This document shows, in pieces, positions 8,526-16,719 of a DNA stretch of 26,272 bases (position 1 is the first letter of the stretch; the number at the start of each line of letters is the position of its first letter). Source of the stretch: Burkholderiales bacterium (GTDB lineage Bacteria > Pseudomonadota > Gammaproteobacteria > Burkholderiales > Usitatibacteraceae); contig JACMOJ010000319.1 in the NCBI GenBank assembly GCA_014378085.1, positions 1 to 26,272 of the forward strand, given 5' to 3'. The position numbers and the translations under genes are program-made. Below the pieces are notes generated by a model. The model was not told the origin of the DNA. It saw only the letters and a list, made by a program, of their open reading frames with translations, and ran no database searches.

Positions 8526-10835
8526 TTATTGCGGAACAACCCTTGGCGTGCGCTCGTCGCTGTATGGTTGAACGGCCTTATTAGCCGATTGGGGTGCACG
8601 ACCTTCACCTGCGGAATTGCGTTCGACAGGTTTGTCTTCGCGCGGCTCTTTTGGTTTGCCTATGGCAACAGCGGGGCTATGAATTTGCGCGGGAGCGGCA
8701 CGCAGTGGCTCAGCGCGCGGAGGATTCGCGTAAGCACCCTCGGATCTGGGCGCTCTTGGCTCGACAGCGCGCGCTTCGACACGCTCGCCGCGTGATTCGT
8801 TACGCTCGACGCGTGATTCGTTACGCTCGACGCGTGATTCGTTACGCTCGACGCGCGCTGGTCGGTACATTTCGCGAGGTGACGACTGGCTCTCGGCGCG
8901 CTGCGCTTCCGTGCGTTCCCGTTCCGTTCGTTCGATCCTTTCGCCACGCCAATTCGACGCTGCACCTTGCGCAGGAATGGTCGTCACTGCATAGCTTGTG
9001 CTTGTTGCTCCAGTTGCTGCCGATTCGGCAACAGGTGGCGACGGTGAAGGTGAGGGTGAGGGTGAAGGGGACGGCGGTGGTGGCGCGGTAACGACGCGTG
9101 GATTTGGCTTTGGTCGTGCGATTAGTGCGGATGGCTCACCGAAGTTGGAGCGTGGTGGCAGGCCGCTGAATGTGGCAGGCGCAGACAGTGCATTTTGCCC
9201 ATTTGACGCATTTGACCCATTGGAAAACGGCGGCTGGGTGACGGTGTTGGATTGGGCAGTGTTGGATTGAAAGGTGGGGGTAGCGGTGGAAGTTGACTGG
9301 CCTGACGGTTGAATGGGTTGCCCGCCATTTTGCGTGCGTTGTGCCTCGCCGCTAATCCATGTCTGGCGTCTGGCGACCGGCACCTCGCCGGCGACCGCTG
9401 CCTGACGTGGCAATGGCGTCAGCCCGATTTGGACAGGCGCCGACGGCGGCGCGGTAGGTACCCAGCTCTGTCGATTGTCTTGCGTCGAGTCCATCGGGTC
9501 GCGAGCGGGCTTCACCATACGGCCGGTAGGGCCGCCAATGGTTGCCGATCGCCACACTGGTTCACCGCGTACCACCACGTTTTGATTGACGACGGTGCCG
9601 CCGGCGCCTTGATTTCGAAATTGGGTTGGCGCTGTAACGATCGTATTGTTCGTGATGTAGTTAATGTTTCGAATGTAGGTCGTGCTATTGGTGTAGGTGG
9701 GAATGAAGTGCTCCCGTGGCGCGAGGGGGAACCACCCGATCGGCGAACCCACACGAATCGATATGCTGGCGTTGCTGTCCCGATTCCCAGTCCCGTACCA
9801 ACCAACGAGAGCGGGCGCATAGGTCGGACGATGTTGATACTGACCGGGTGCCCAATACCAACGCGTACGAAGCTGCACCCAACGCCCATAATGAAATGGC
9901 GCAAATCCCCACGGTGCTTCGTCAATCCAGGTCCATCCCCAAGGGCGCACATACGACCAGGCTCCATACCGATAAGGCACCCATCCCGAGACAACAACGC
10001 GCGGTGTCCACAAGCGGCCATACTCGGGTTCATCAATCCAATCGCCGTTTGCATCAAGTTCCTCGTAGCCGGTCATGTATGGCGACAGGACTCGCTCCGA
10101 GACGTAACGCTGGTGGGTCTCGTCCCAACGCTGATCACGAGCTTCCGCCCAGCGGTCAAATACGCTTTCTGTTGCTCTGTCGAAGGCAAACGACGACGCA
10201 CCGCCTGACGCGCTCACACGCAATGATTTGCCCGCCTCGACTTTGAGTTGGGCGCTGCCATTGTCAAAACGTGCCTGGCCCGCGTAGACCGAGATGCGCG
10301 TTTCGTTACGGTCTTGCATCGATTCAACGCGATAGCGTCCGTTCTGTTCGAGTGTCCAGCTACCGCTATCGGTCTCAATGCGGAATTGATCGCGGTATGT
10401 GTCCTCCGCCGACTGTCGCGTGTTATATCCGCGTACACGAATGTTTAGGTTACCGCGCTGCAGGTAGAGGTTGGTCTGGCTATCATCAATAACAACAAAA
10501 TCGAGCATGGTGTCCGCGTCCAATCGGACTGCAGATGCGCCAAGTCGCACTTCGGCCCGACTTGGGCCGTTGGTCCATACTGAATTTTTGCCGGTGACGG
10601 GAAAATTCATGCGTGCTTTTTGCCAGCCTTCCTCGCGGTCTGTAAAAAAGGAAACATCGCCATCGATAAAGCCCACGCGTCCGACGCGTGAGGGCGGTGC
10701 AGTAGGGTCGGCACGCGCTAGGTCGGGTAACATCGATACCAGCAATATCGTCAAAAGTAATCCAGCAGCGACAACCGGCCGGAAAGAAATCGCGCTCGGG
10801 GCTATTGACTCAGATGTTGCGGTGCAGAAAACCAT
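8526..10835 (-). CDS. Secreted FecR-like/DUF6600-type protein with repetitive C-terminal tail
   Basis: I place the start at the ATG at 10835, not the upstream ATG at 10931, because a GGAG ribosome-binding site lies just before it and it opens a good signal peptide: hydrophobic core VVAAGLLLTILLVSML, cleavage after ALA-like LARA (about residue 42). The product is 769 residues. Residues about 50-210 are FecR-like (GFIDGDVSFF.., VRLGASAVRLDADTML, SGSWTLEQNGRYRVES, VYAGQARF.., VEAGKSLRV). Residues about 230-400 are the Trp/Tyr-rich block typical of DUF6600 (WTPRVV..GWVPYRYGAW, WGWTWID..PWGFAPFHYGRW, WYWAPG). The rest is disordered: Gln/Ser/Thr/Pro-rich, an (SP)n run and three 7-residue RVERNES repeats in an Arg/Glu-rich tail. 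It is probably periplasmic or outer-surface; function unknown. It is divergent from the AsmA-like gene. Confidence 0.88.
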   Translation of the reverse strand: MVFCTATSESIAPSAISFRPVVAAGLLLTILLVSMLPDLARADPTAPPSRVGRVGFIDGDVSFFTDREEGWQKARMNFPVTGKNSVWTNGPSRAEVRLGASAVRLDADTMLDFVVIDDSQTNLYLQRGNLNIRVRGYNTRQSAEDTYRDQFRIETDSGSWTLEQNGRYRVESMQDRNETRISVYAGQARFDNGSAQLKVEAGKSLRVSASGGASSFAFDRATESVFDRWAEARDQRWDETHQRYVSERVLSPYMTGYEELDANGDWIDEPEYGRLWTPRVVVSGWVPYRYGAWSYVRPWGWTWIDEAPWGFAPFHYGRWVQLRTRWYWAPGQYQHRPTYAPALVGWYGTGNRDSNASISIRVGSPIGWFPLAPREHFIPTYTNSTTYIRNINYITNNTIVTAPTQFRNQGAGGTVVNQNVVVRGEPVWRSATIGGPTGRMVKPARDPMDSTQDNRQSWVPTAPPSAPVQIGLTPLPRQAAVAGEVPVARRQTWISGEAQRTQNGGQPIQPSGQSTSTATPTFQSNTAQSNTVTQPPFSNGSNASNGQNALSAPATFSGLPPRSNFGEPSALIARPKPNPRVVTAPPPPSPSPSPSPSPSPPVAESAATGATSTSYAVTTIPAQGAASNWRGERIERTERERTEAQRAESQSSPREMYRPARVERNESRVERNESRVERNESRGERVEARAVEPRAPRSEGAYANPPRAEPLRAAPAQIHSPAVAIGKPKEPREDKPVERNSAGEGRAPQSANKAVQPYSDERTPRVVPQ
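8789..8851 (-). repeat. 21-bp in-frame tandem repeat, 3 identical units
   Basis: Three identical 21-bp units (8789-8809, 8810-8830, 8831-8851) encode three 7-residue RVERNES-type copies in the C-terminal tail of the DUF6600-type protein; a diverged copy (RGERVEA) follows. Identity at the DNA level suggests recent slippage or duplication. Confidence 0.9.
9043..9072 (-). repeat. 6-bp in-frame repeat encoding a Ser-Pro run
   Basis: Five units related to GGTGAG/GGTGAA on the + strand encode part of the PSPSPS segment in the disordered region of the DUF6600-type protein. Such hexamer runs can change length without shifting the frame. Confidence 0.7.
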
Positions 10836-11203
10836 GCGGACTCCAGAGAATGTGTGTTGGCTTGGGCCCTGGACACACACGCCAAACACGCAGTGCCGGT
10901 GAAAATTGTTAACCCGTGCAAAACGCCGCATAGCGGGTGCCCGTTGACACCAGATCTGCCCCGAGAGGAGATTTGGAAAGGCGGAAATGAAGGGCCGACC
11001 GACTTTGACAAAGACGCCTTTCGTGCGAATATCGTGCGAACATAATCAGTAATTTAATGCAGCGCTATCAAAACAAGCGCCTGTCGCAATTCAGACACAG
11101 CAATTCGTTTCGGATTTTTCATTTCCTTGCGAATATGCACGTGCCAAACGCCGCAAAAATTTGTACCGATTAAAAAACAAGCTGCACGGATTCTCGGAAC
11201 AAT
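10836..11203. promoter_or_regulatory. Divergent spacer with -35-like hexamer and three TGCGAAYAT copies
   Basis: A 368-nt gap lies between the divergent DUF6600-type and AsmA-like genes, and I see no convincing gene in it. TTGACA, an exact sigma70 -35 hexamer on the + strand, is at 11005-11010; the best -10 at normal spacing is only AATATC (11028-11033). TGCGAATAT or TGCGAACAT occurs at 11024-11032, 11035-11043 and 11128-11136. The first two lie within a 9-bp direct repeat TCGTGCGAA (11021-11029, 11032-11040) at an 11-bp period, about one helical turn. This looks like a regulator site near the promoter of the AsmA-like gene. The 8-bp palindrome GCACGTGC is at 11137-11144. Confidence 0.45.
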
Positions 11204-14200
11204 ATGGACGCTAAGATAGTTTTTACCAAAACCGCGAAGGGACTGACTCAGGTCAACCAAAAGACCCAGTCATTGTCGCGCCAACTGACTAAAGTGCTCA
11301 AGGCAATCGATGGGCGCTCGTCGATCAGCGTACTGTCGGATAAGGTTGACCTCGCCATCCCGGCGCTGGAAAAGGAGTTAGCCCAGCTAAAGAAGGACGG
11401 TTTCATCAAGATCTTCGAGGTCAGGGTCGAAGCGCCGATGTCAGCATTTGGTGGCGACGACGACGACTTTGACTTCACTGCGCCAGCCAAGATGGCATCT
11501 TCGCTTAAAGAGCCGGTGGCCGCATTTGGTCCGTCGAAGTACCGCTCGCCCGGGCAAAACGAACAAGTTGCACGTGCCGATGCCCCCGCCTTGCCGAGGC
11601 AGTATGGTGCCGACGACGAGGCCGCCGCCATTGCCGCCAAGATCGCCGCGCGTAAAACAGAAGAGGAGGACGCGCGGATTGCTGCGGAAGCCCTAGCCGC
11701 GGCGCGAGCGTCTGCGCAAAAGTTGCAGACGGAAGCAAGAGCGCGTGCAGAACGTGAGGCACAAATTCGGGCTCGACTCGAGGTTGAGGCAAAGGCCAGA
11801 AAGGACGCCGAGGCGCGCGCCATTGAGGAGGCAAAGCGCGCAGAAATTGCGGCAGCGAACTCGCGCGCCGATCTCGAGGCGCGATTAGCAGAGGAAATGC
11901 GTAAACGTGCGGAAATTGCCGCGTCATCGCAGCGCATGACTGAAGCGCAACAAGCGCAACAGGCTGCCGCGCAAAAAGCGCTTTCAGAAGCTCGTGCAAA
12001 AGCAGAGGCGGAGGCAAAGGCGTTTGCGGCAGCCAGAGCCAAAATCGAAATCGAGACTAAGGCGCTTTCGGAAGCGCGCGCTCTCGCGGAGGCGGCATCA
12101 AATCGCCAAGAGGAAGAACTCGCTGCAGCACAACGTGCGTTACGCTCGCAACTCAAGGCAGAGATTGAAGCGAAGGTGCGTGCCGAAATGGAGGTGCTGC
12201 TTAAGTCTGATATTGAGGAGAGTGGTCGGGCAGAGGTAGAAGCGGCCGTGCGCGCCGAGGCGCGCGACGAAGCGCGTCGCCAACTCGAAGAGCAGCTCAC
12301 TGCGGAACGAACCTCGCTGGCGAAAATTGGAGCAGAAGCCAAACAACGCGCTGAGATCGACGCCAAACGCATGCTAGCCGATCAGGAGGCGCGACTGCGC
12401 GCTGAAATGGAGGCACGCTTGGCAGAAATTGAGGCGGAGAAAGCGCAGGTCGAAATCGACGCGCGCAAGATGGTTGAGGCGCAGGCGGCGGCTTCGGCGG
12501 TAGCGGCGGCACAATTCGCGGCGCGCCTGAAAGCCGAGGAAGAGGCGCGGCGAGTTGCGGAGCTAGAGGCTGAAACGCGACGGGAGCGCGATGCGGCGGA
12601 GCGCCAACGATTGGAAACCATTGCGCGAGATGAAGCCGTTGCGCGCGCTAAGGCGGCTGCGGAAGCTAAAGCGGCAGCCGATGCGGCAACGGCGATGGCG
12701 GAACGGCTGAAAGCGGAGTCTGACGCGCGGGCGCAGGCTGAAGCTGCGGCGGAAGAGCGACGCAAGGTCGAGGAGCTGCGGGCATCGCAGCTGGAAGCAA
12801 CGGCGCGCGACGAAGCCGAACAGCGGCAACGCTCCGAGGCAGAAATGCAGGCCAAGTTGACCGCCGAAAAACAAGCGCGTATTGAGGCGCAAGCTAAGGC
12901 GTTGCTCGATGTGGAGAGCCGAGAAAAAGCGCTACGCGAATCGGCGGCAGAACTTGAAGCGGAAAAACGTTCGCGCGAGGAGGCTGAAGAGCGGGCTACG
13001 CGTGAATCCAAAGCGCGCGAGATCGCGACTCGCGCGGTGGAACAGCAGGTTGCCGAAAAGGAAAAACTCGCCGCACTCGCTGAACAGCGTATTGCCGAAG
13101 AGCGTGAGGGGCGTGAGCGGGCGGAGGCAAAAGCGTATGCGGATGAACGTGCCGAGGAAGCCTATCGGCTGGCACAGGTTGCGCGGCTAAAGGAGCTAAA
13201 CGAACAAGCCGAGCGCAACGCTAACCAGCCCGCCGAGGTGGTTGATGGAAAACGCAAACGACCAAAGATAAAAAAAGACATCCCGATTGGCAGAGTGATT
13301 ACCTTTGGTGTTGTTGCGGTGATTATTCTCGCTGTAGTGTTGGTGCAAGTGGTCCCGCTTGGAACCGTTAATTCAAAGCTCGAAAAAGCACTTTCGACGT
13401 GGGCGCATGACGATGTCTCGTCGGCGAATTTACGTCTGTCGTTGTTTCCGAAGCCGCATGTCAAGCTGGACCAGATCACGCTGGGCAAGGCATTTGACGC
13501 GAAGGCGGCGAACGGCAAGTTGTATATGGACATCAGCTCTATTTTCGGCGACAAATTTGTGATCGATTTAATGGAGTTAAATGATGTTTCCGTCACCGCG
13601 GAGGCGCTGCCGCGCGCATTGAAATGGGCTGATCCCGAGGGGCGTGGCAGCCAGATTGAGATTGATAAAATTGTGTTGAACAGCGTCAAGCTTGAGGTGA
13701 AGGGAATAACGCTTGAGCCGTTCGACGCCGAGCTGAAGCTTGATCGAAAAGGTAAAATTTCACGCGCCAGCGCGCGCACGCGCGACGGCAAATGGTCGCT
13801 CGAAACATTCGTCGATTTGACCAATCCTCCGCCCGAAGGTGGTACGCAGCCGTGGGTGGTTGAGTTTGCGGCGCGTAATTGGACGCCGCCAATTGGTCCG
13901 GGGATTCCATTTGCGGTGTTGAGTGGCAAAGGTAGCTGGTCAGATCAGCAAATTGTGTTTGCAGAAATGGAAGCGAAATTGCTCGAAGGTTCAGCAAAGG
14001 GAAATCTTAAGATCACGCTGCCATCGTCGTCTGCCGCAACAGGCCAATTTCTCGCACAGTCTGAATTCACCATCGCCCGCGCAAAGGTTGATCAACTGGT
14101 GGGGGCGTTTACTCGCGACATCGCCCTTTCTGGGCGAATGGAAGGCAGCTTTGCTGCGACCGCCTCGGCAAGTACGATCGGGGCGCTGTTGGATTCGCCG

Positions 14201-14530
14201 GTCGTGGTTGGTTCGTTTCAAGTGCGTGAAGGGACAATGTCGAACATTGATCTGGTACAGGCAATGCGTAATCCTGGCAGCGTAGGTGGTCAAACTAAAT
14301 ATGCCGAGTTATCGTCGAAGCTACGGGTTCAAGACAATGTCATTCGATTCGAATCGCTTAAGCTTTCCGGCGGTGTGTTATTTGCCGGTGGCAACGTTAG
14401 TGTCGCAACGGGCAAAGGTGCTCTTAGCGGCACGGTTACCGCAGAAATTAAATCAAATGTGGCGCAGGACCGCGCGGTGTTTGGTTTGAGTGGCACAGTG
14501 GCACGGCCCACCCTTAAGCGGGGCGGTTAG
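11204..14530 (+). CDS. Multidomain inner-membrane protein: N-terminal domain, long coiled coil, TM helix, AsmA-like domain
   Basis: Protein of 1108 residues. Residues 1-75 (IVFTKTAKGLTQVNQK.., VLKAIDGRSSISVLSD.., LEKELAQLKKDGFIKIFEV) read as a compact helical, probably winged-helix, domain. An acidic linker GDDDDFDF follows. About residues 140-680 are almost wholly Ala/Glu/Arg/Lys/Gln with heptad-like spacing: a very long coiled coil, presumably cytoplasmic. A basic stretch KRKRPKIKK precedes a single membrane helix at about 698-720. The rest, about 725-1108, resembles the AsmA C-terminal region (FPKPHVKLDQITLG, LDSPVVVGSFQVREGTMSNIDLVQAMRNPG, LSGTVARPTLKRGG) and would be periplasmic. AsmA-family proteins are linked to lipid and envelope homeostasis. 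The function of this combination is unknown. The ATG at 11204 has only a weak ribosome-binding site (CGGAA). An MsbA-like gene starts 86 nt downstream. Confidence 0.88.
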   Translation: MDAKIVFTKTAKGLTQVNQKTQSLSRQLTKVLKAIDGRSSISVLSDKVDLAIPALEKELAQLKKDGFIKIFEVRVEAPMSAFGGDDDDFDFTAPAKMASSLKEPVAAFGPSKYRSPGQNEQVARADAPALPRQYGADDEAAAIAAKIAARKTEEEDARIAAEALAAARASAQKLQTEARARAEREAQIRARLEVEAKARKDAEARAIEEAKRAEIAAANSRADLEARLAEEMRKRAEIAASSQRMTEAQQAQQAAAQKALSEARAKAEAEAKAFAAARAKIEIETKALSEARALAEAASNRQEEELAAAQRALRSQLKAEIEAKVRAEMEVLLKSDIEESGRAEVEAAVRAEARDEARRQLEEQLTAERTSLAKIGAEAKQRAEIDAKRMLADQEARLRAEMEARLAEIEAEKAQVEIDARKMVEAQAAASAVAAAQFAARLKAEEEARRVAELEAETRRERDAAERQRLETIARDEAVARAKAAAEAKAAADAATAMAERLKAESDARAQAEAAAEERRKVEELRASQLEATARDEAEQRQRSEAEMQAKLTAEKQARIEAQAKALLDVESREKALRESAAELEAEKRSREEAEERATRESKAREIATRAVEQQVAEKEKLAALAEQRIAEEREGRERAEAKAYADERAEEAYRLAQVARLKELNEQAERNANQPAEVVDGKRKRPKIKKDIPIGRVITFGVVAVIILAVVLVQVVPLGTVNSKLEKALSTWAHDDVSSANLRLSLFPKPHVKLDQITLGKAFDAKAANGKLYMDISSIFGDKFVIDLMELNDVSVTAEALPRALKWADPEGRGSQIEIDKIVLNSVKLEVKGITLEPFDAELKLDRKGKISRASARTRDGKWSLETFVDLTNPPPEGGTQPWVVEFAARNWTPPIGPGIPFAVLSGKGSWSDQQIVFAEMEAKLLEGSAKGNLKITLPSSSAATGQFLAQSEFTIARAKVDQLVGAFTRDIALSGRMEGSFAATASASTIGALLDSPVVVGSFQVREGTMSNIDLVQAMRNPGSVGGQTKYAELSSKLRVQDNVIRFESLKLSGGVLFAGGNVSVATGKGALSGTVTAEIKSNVAQDRAVFGLSGTVARPTLKRGG

Positions 14531-14539
14531 CGAGGAGCG

Positions 14540-14561
14540 AAGCGCTTAGCGCTAAGCGCTT
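14540..14561. repeat. Perfect 22-bp palindrome between the AsmA-like and ABC exporter genes
   Basis: Bases 14540-14561 read identically on both strands. The palindrome is built from three AGCGCT cores separated by TTAG and CTAA. It begins 10 nt after the AsmA-like stop and lies about 55 nt before the ABC exporter ATG. It has no loop and no T-tract, so it is a poor rho-independent terminator; a protein-binding site or a processed mRNA hairpin is more likely. Confidence 0.85.
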
Positions 14562-14616
14562 AGGGCTAACCACTAAACGCTCGCCGTCTTGGAAAACGCG
14601 ATTTCGCCCATACAAT

Positions 14617-16494
14617 ATGTGGGTGAATTCATCTATCGCAACAAAACCATCCGACGCCGCCGCGGCGCACGTAGGTACGCAGGCGCCGACTCCGCCGACC
14701 CCGGTATTGCCGAGCCGCAGCCTTAATAAGCTTTTCTCGCTGCTGAAATTCTTACGACCGTACAAGTGGCGGCTGGTAGTTGCGTTGGCCGCGTTGGGTG
14801 CCGCCGCGTCGACGGTATTGTTGATCGGCCTGGGGGTAAAGCACGTAATTGATCAAGGGTTCTCCGCGCAAAATGCGGCGACGCTGGATACCACGTTATT
14901 CGCGCTGTGCGGCATGTTGCTGGTGTTAGGCGCATCGACCTACGTTCGTTATTACCTCATGACTTGGATTGGTCAGCGTTTTGTGGCGGATGTTCGTCGC
15001 GCGGTGTTCGATCATCTCCTGTTACTTTCGCCGAGCTTCTACGAGCGCACCCGAACCGGGGAGGTGATCTCACGGCTCACCAACGATACTGCGGCAATCG
15101 AGAACGTGGTCGGTGGCGTGTTTTCATTTGCGCTTCGCAGTTTGGTGTTGCTGATTGGCGGGCTGGTGATGATGTTTGTCACGAGTGTGAAGCTGTCGCT
15201 GTTGGTGGTGTGTGTGATTCCGCTGGTGATGGCACCGATCGTGTTACTTGGCCGGCGGGTGCGCAAGCTTTCCCGCGAAGCGACCGACCGAGTCGCCGAC
15301 GCGAGTGCCTATGTCGACGAAACATTGCATGAGGTGCGAACCGTTCAGGCCTACGTCCATGAAGCGGTTGACCGGGCCGCTTTTGCAAAATATGCCGAGG
15401 CGATATTTCGCGTCGGCGAGAACAAAGCACGCATCCAAGGCGCGTTGATTGCTGCGGTAATTGTGTTGGCATTTGGTGCCATTGGCGCGATCTTATGGGT
15501 CGGTGGACGCGATGTCATTCAGGGTTTGCTGACGCCCGGCGCGTTGTCCGCGTTTGTGTTTTACGCAATCATTGTCGCCAACGCGAGTGCAGCCGTGTCA
15601 GAAATGTATGGTGAATTGATGCGTGCCGCCGGCTCTTCCGAGCGCTTGAGCGAGTTACTCGAAACCCCGCCCGATATTGCGACACCCGCCCACCCCATCC
15701 GCATTACCAATTTAGTGACTGACGCGCGTGTCAACGTTGCGCCAACGGTGCGACCCAATAGTGGCCACATCGTCATGGACGACGTGACATTCCATTACCC
15801 ATCACGCCCCGACACACCGGCGCTGGCGAACTTCAGTTGCGAAATCGCGCCCGGTGAGGTGGTGGCTTTGGTCGGGCCGAGCGGTGCTGGCAAGACCACT
15901 GTGTTTCAGATGTTGTTGCGATTCTACGATCCACAATCTGGTGCAGTGATGTTAAATGGGGTCGACATCCGTCAAGCAGCCATCGAGGACGTTCGACAAC
16001 ACATCGCGCTGGTGAGCCAAGATCCGGTTATCTTCGCGGCGAGTGTCGCCGACAACGTGCGCTACGGAAATCTTGCCGCCGGCGACGCCGAGGTACGTGC
16101 GGCGTGCGACGCCGCCTATGCCACTGAGTTCATCGATGCATTGCCCAATCGCTTTGACACCTATCTTGGCGAACGCGGCGTCAGATTGTCTGGAGGTCAA
16201 CGACAGCGGGTGGCCATTGCGCGCGCCTTTCTGGCCGATCGCAGCGTGCTGTTGTTGGATGAAGCCACCTCGGCCCTCGACGCCGAGTCAGAACGCATGG
16301 TGCAGTTGGCGATGGAGAAACTGATGCACGGGCGCACCACGCTGATCATCGCGCATCGGCTTGCCACCGTGAAGTCAGCCGACCGTTTGATCGTGATGGA
16401 GCAGGGACGTATTTTGAGTGTGGGAAAACACGCCGACCTGGTGGCGGAAGACGGGCTGTATGCACGTCTTGCCTCATTACAGTTTTCATCATAG
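14617..16494 (+). CDS. MsbA-like ABC exporter (fused membrane and ATPase domains)
   Basis: Half-transporter of 625 residues: a type I exporter membrane domain (about 40-340, six helices) fused to an ATP-binding domain (about 385-625); it would work as a homodimer. Walker A GPSGAGKTT is at 420-428, the Q-loop is in VSQDP, the signature LSGGQRQR starts at 524, Walker B LLLDE has D548-E549, and the H-loop His is H580, so the ATPase looks intact. The FYERTRTGEVISRLTNDT segment is typical of the MsbA/lipid exporter group. The cargo is unknown: lipid, glycolipid or drug export are all possible. The first 30 residues are Pro/Ala-rich. The ATG at 14617 lacks a strong ribosome-binding site, so translation may depend on the upstream gene or mRNA. 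Confidence 0.94.
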   Translation: MWVNSSIATKPSDAAAAHVGTQAPTPPTPVLPSRSLNKLFSLLKFLRPYKWRLVVALAALGAAASTVLLIGLGVKHVIDQGFSAQNAATLDTTLFALCGMLLVLGASTYVRYYLMTWIGQRFVADVRRAVFDHLLLLSPSFYERTRTGEVISRLTNDTAAIENVVGGVFSFALRSLVLLIGGLVMMFVTSVKLSLLVVCVIPLVMAPIVLLGRRVRKLSREATDRVADASAYVDETLHEVRTVQAYVHEAVDRAAFAKYAEAIFRVGENKARIQGALIAAVIVLAFGAIGAILWVGGRDVIQGLLTPGALSAFVFYAIIVANASAAVSEMYGELMRAAGSSERLSELLETPPDIATPAHPIRITNLVTDARVNVAPTVRPNSGHIVMDDVTFHYPSRPDTPALANFSCEIAPGEVVALVGPSGAGKTTVFQMLLRFYDPQSGAVMLNGVDIRQAAIEDVRQHIALVSQDPVIFAASVADNVRYGNLAAGDAEVRAACDAAYATEFIDALPNRFDTYLGERGVRLSGGQRQRVAIARAFLADRSVLLLDEATSALDAESERMVQLAMEKLMHGRTTLIIAHRLATVKSADRLIVMEQGRILSVGKHADLVAEDGLYARLASLQFSS

Positions 16495-16674
16495 GAAAAT
16501 TCTCAAACTCGCCATTTGGCGGGGGTCTTCGAGCAGTTTTGCCGCAATCGCCTCGTCAATAGTCGCGTTTGACCAAATACTACCGATTACCACCGTTTGT
16601 GGAGTGCCAACAACGCTGCGTTCTGAGGGGCTTGCTGCAAAAGCCGTAAAATCTGGCGTCCCTGTCGCACTCAT
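16489..16674 (-). CDS. Possible small protein of 61 residues, unsupported by homology
   Basis: An ATG-started frame on the - strand fills the roughly 225-nt gap between the ABC exporter and the ferredoxin reductase, overlapping the exporter stop by 6 nt. Its residues (MSATGTPDFTAFAAS.., TVVIGSIWSNATIDEAIAAKLLEDPRQMASLRIFL) have a reasonable composition with a plausible C-terminal helix, and its codon use looks like that of neighbouring genes. There is no good ribosome-binding site, I recognise no family, and it would be the only - strand gene in a + strand block. It may equally be non-coding spacer. Confidence 0.3.
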   Translation of the reverse strand: MSATGTPDFTAFAASPSERSVVGTPQTVVIGSIWSNATIDEAIAAKLLEDPRQMASLRIFL

Positions 16675-16719
16675 CGCGCCGCTTTTTCAATCGTTTTATT
16701 GCCATACAGAACACACGCC

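Noticed and set aside
8470..8527. AAGCGTT...AACGCTT pair between the LysR and DUF6600-type stops as a terminator
   Set aside because: The arms are 44 nt apart with no T-tract, so a functional intrinsic terminator is unlikely.
8789..8851. Short repeats resembling a CRISPR array
   Set aside because: Units are directly adjacent with no spacers and lie within a coding frame; no cas genes are present.
9309..10208. 299-codon + strand frame opposite the DUF6600-type gene
   Set aside because: Arg/Pro-rich with no recognisable domain; the opposite strand has signal peptide, ribosome-binding site and domain patterns.
10836..10931. Upstream ATG at 10931 as start of the DUF6600-type gene
   Set aside because: The extra 32 residues precede a complete signal peptide, and the GGAG ribosome-binding site belongs to the ATG at 10835.
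10854..11045. 63-codon + strand frame in the divergent spacer
   Set aside because: No ribosome-binding site or family resemblance; it overlaps the candidate promoter and repeat sites.
11248..13011. Long Ser/Ala/Arg-rich frames (374 and 209 codons) on the - strand
   Set aside because: They are antisense shadows of the Ala/Glu/Arg coiled coil; low complexity, no domains, no ribosome-binding sites.
13162..13929. 255-codon - strand frame opposite the AsmA-like region
   Set aside because: Antisense to a well-supported membrane helix and AsmA-like segment; no family features.
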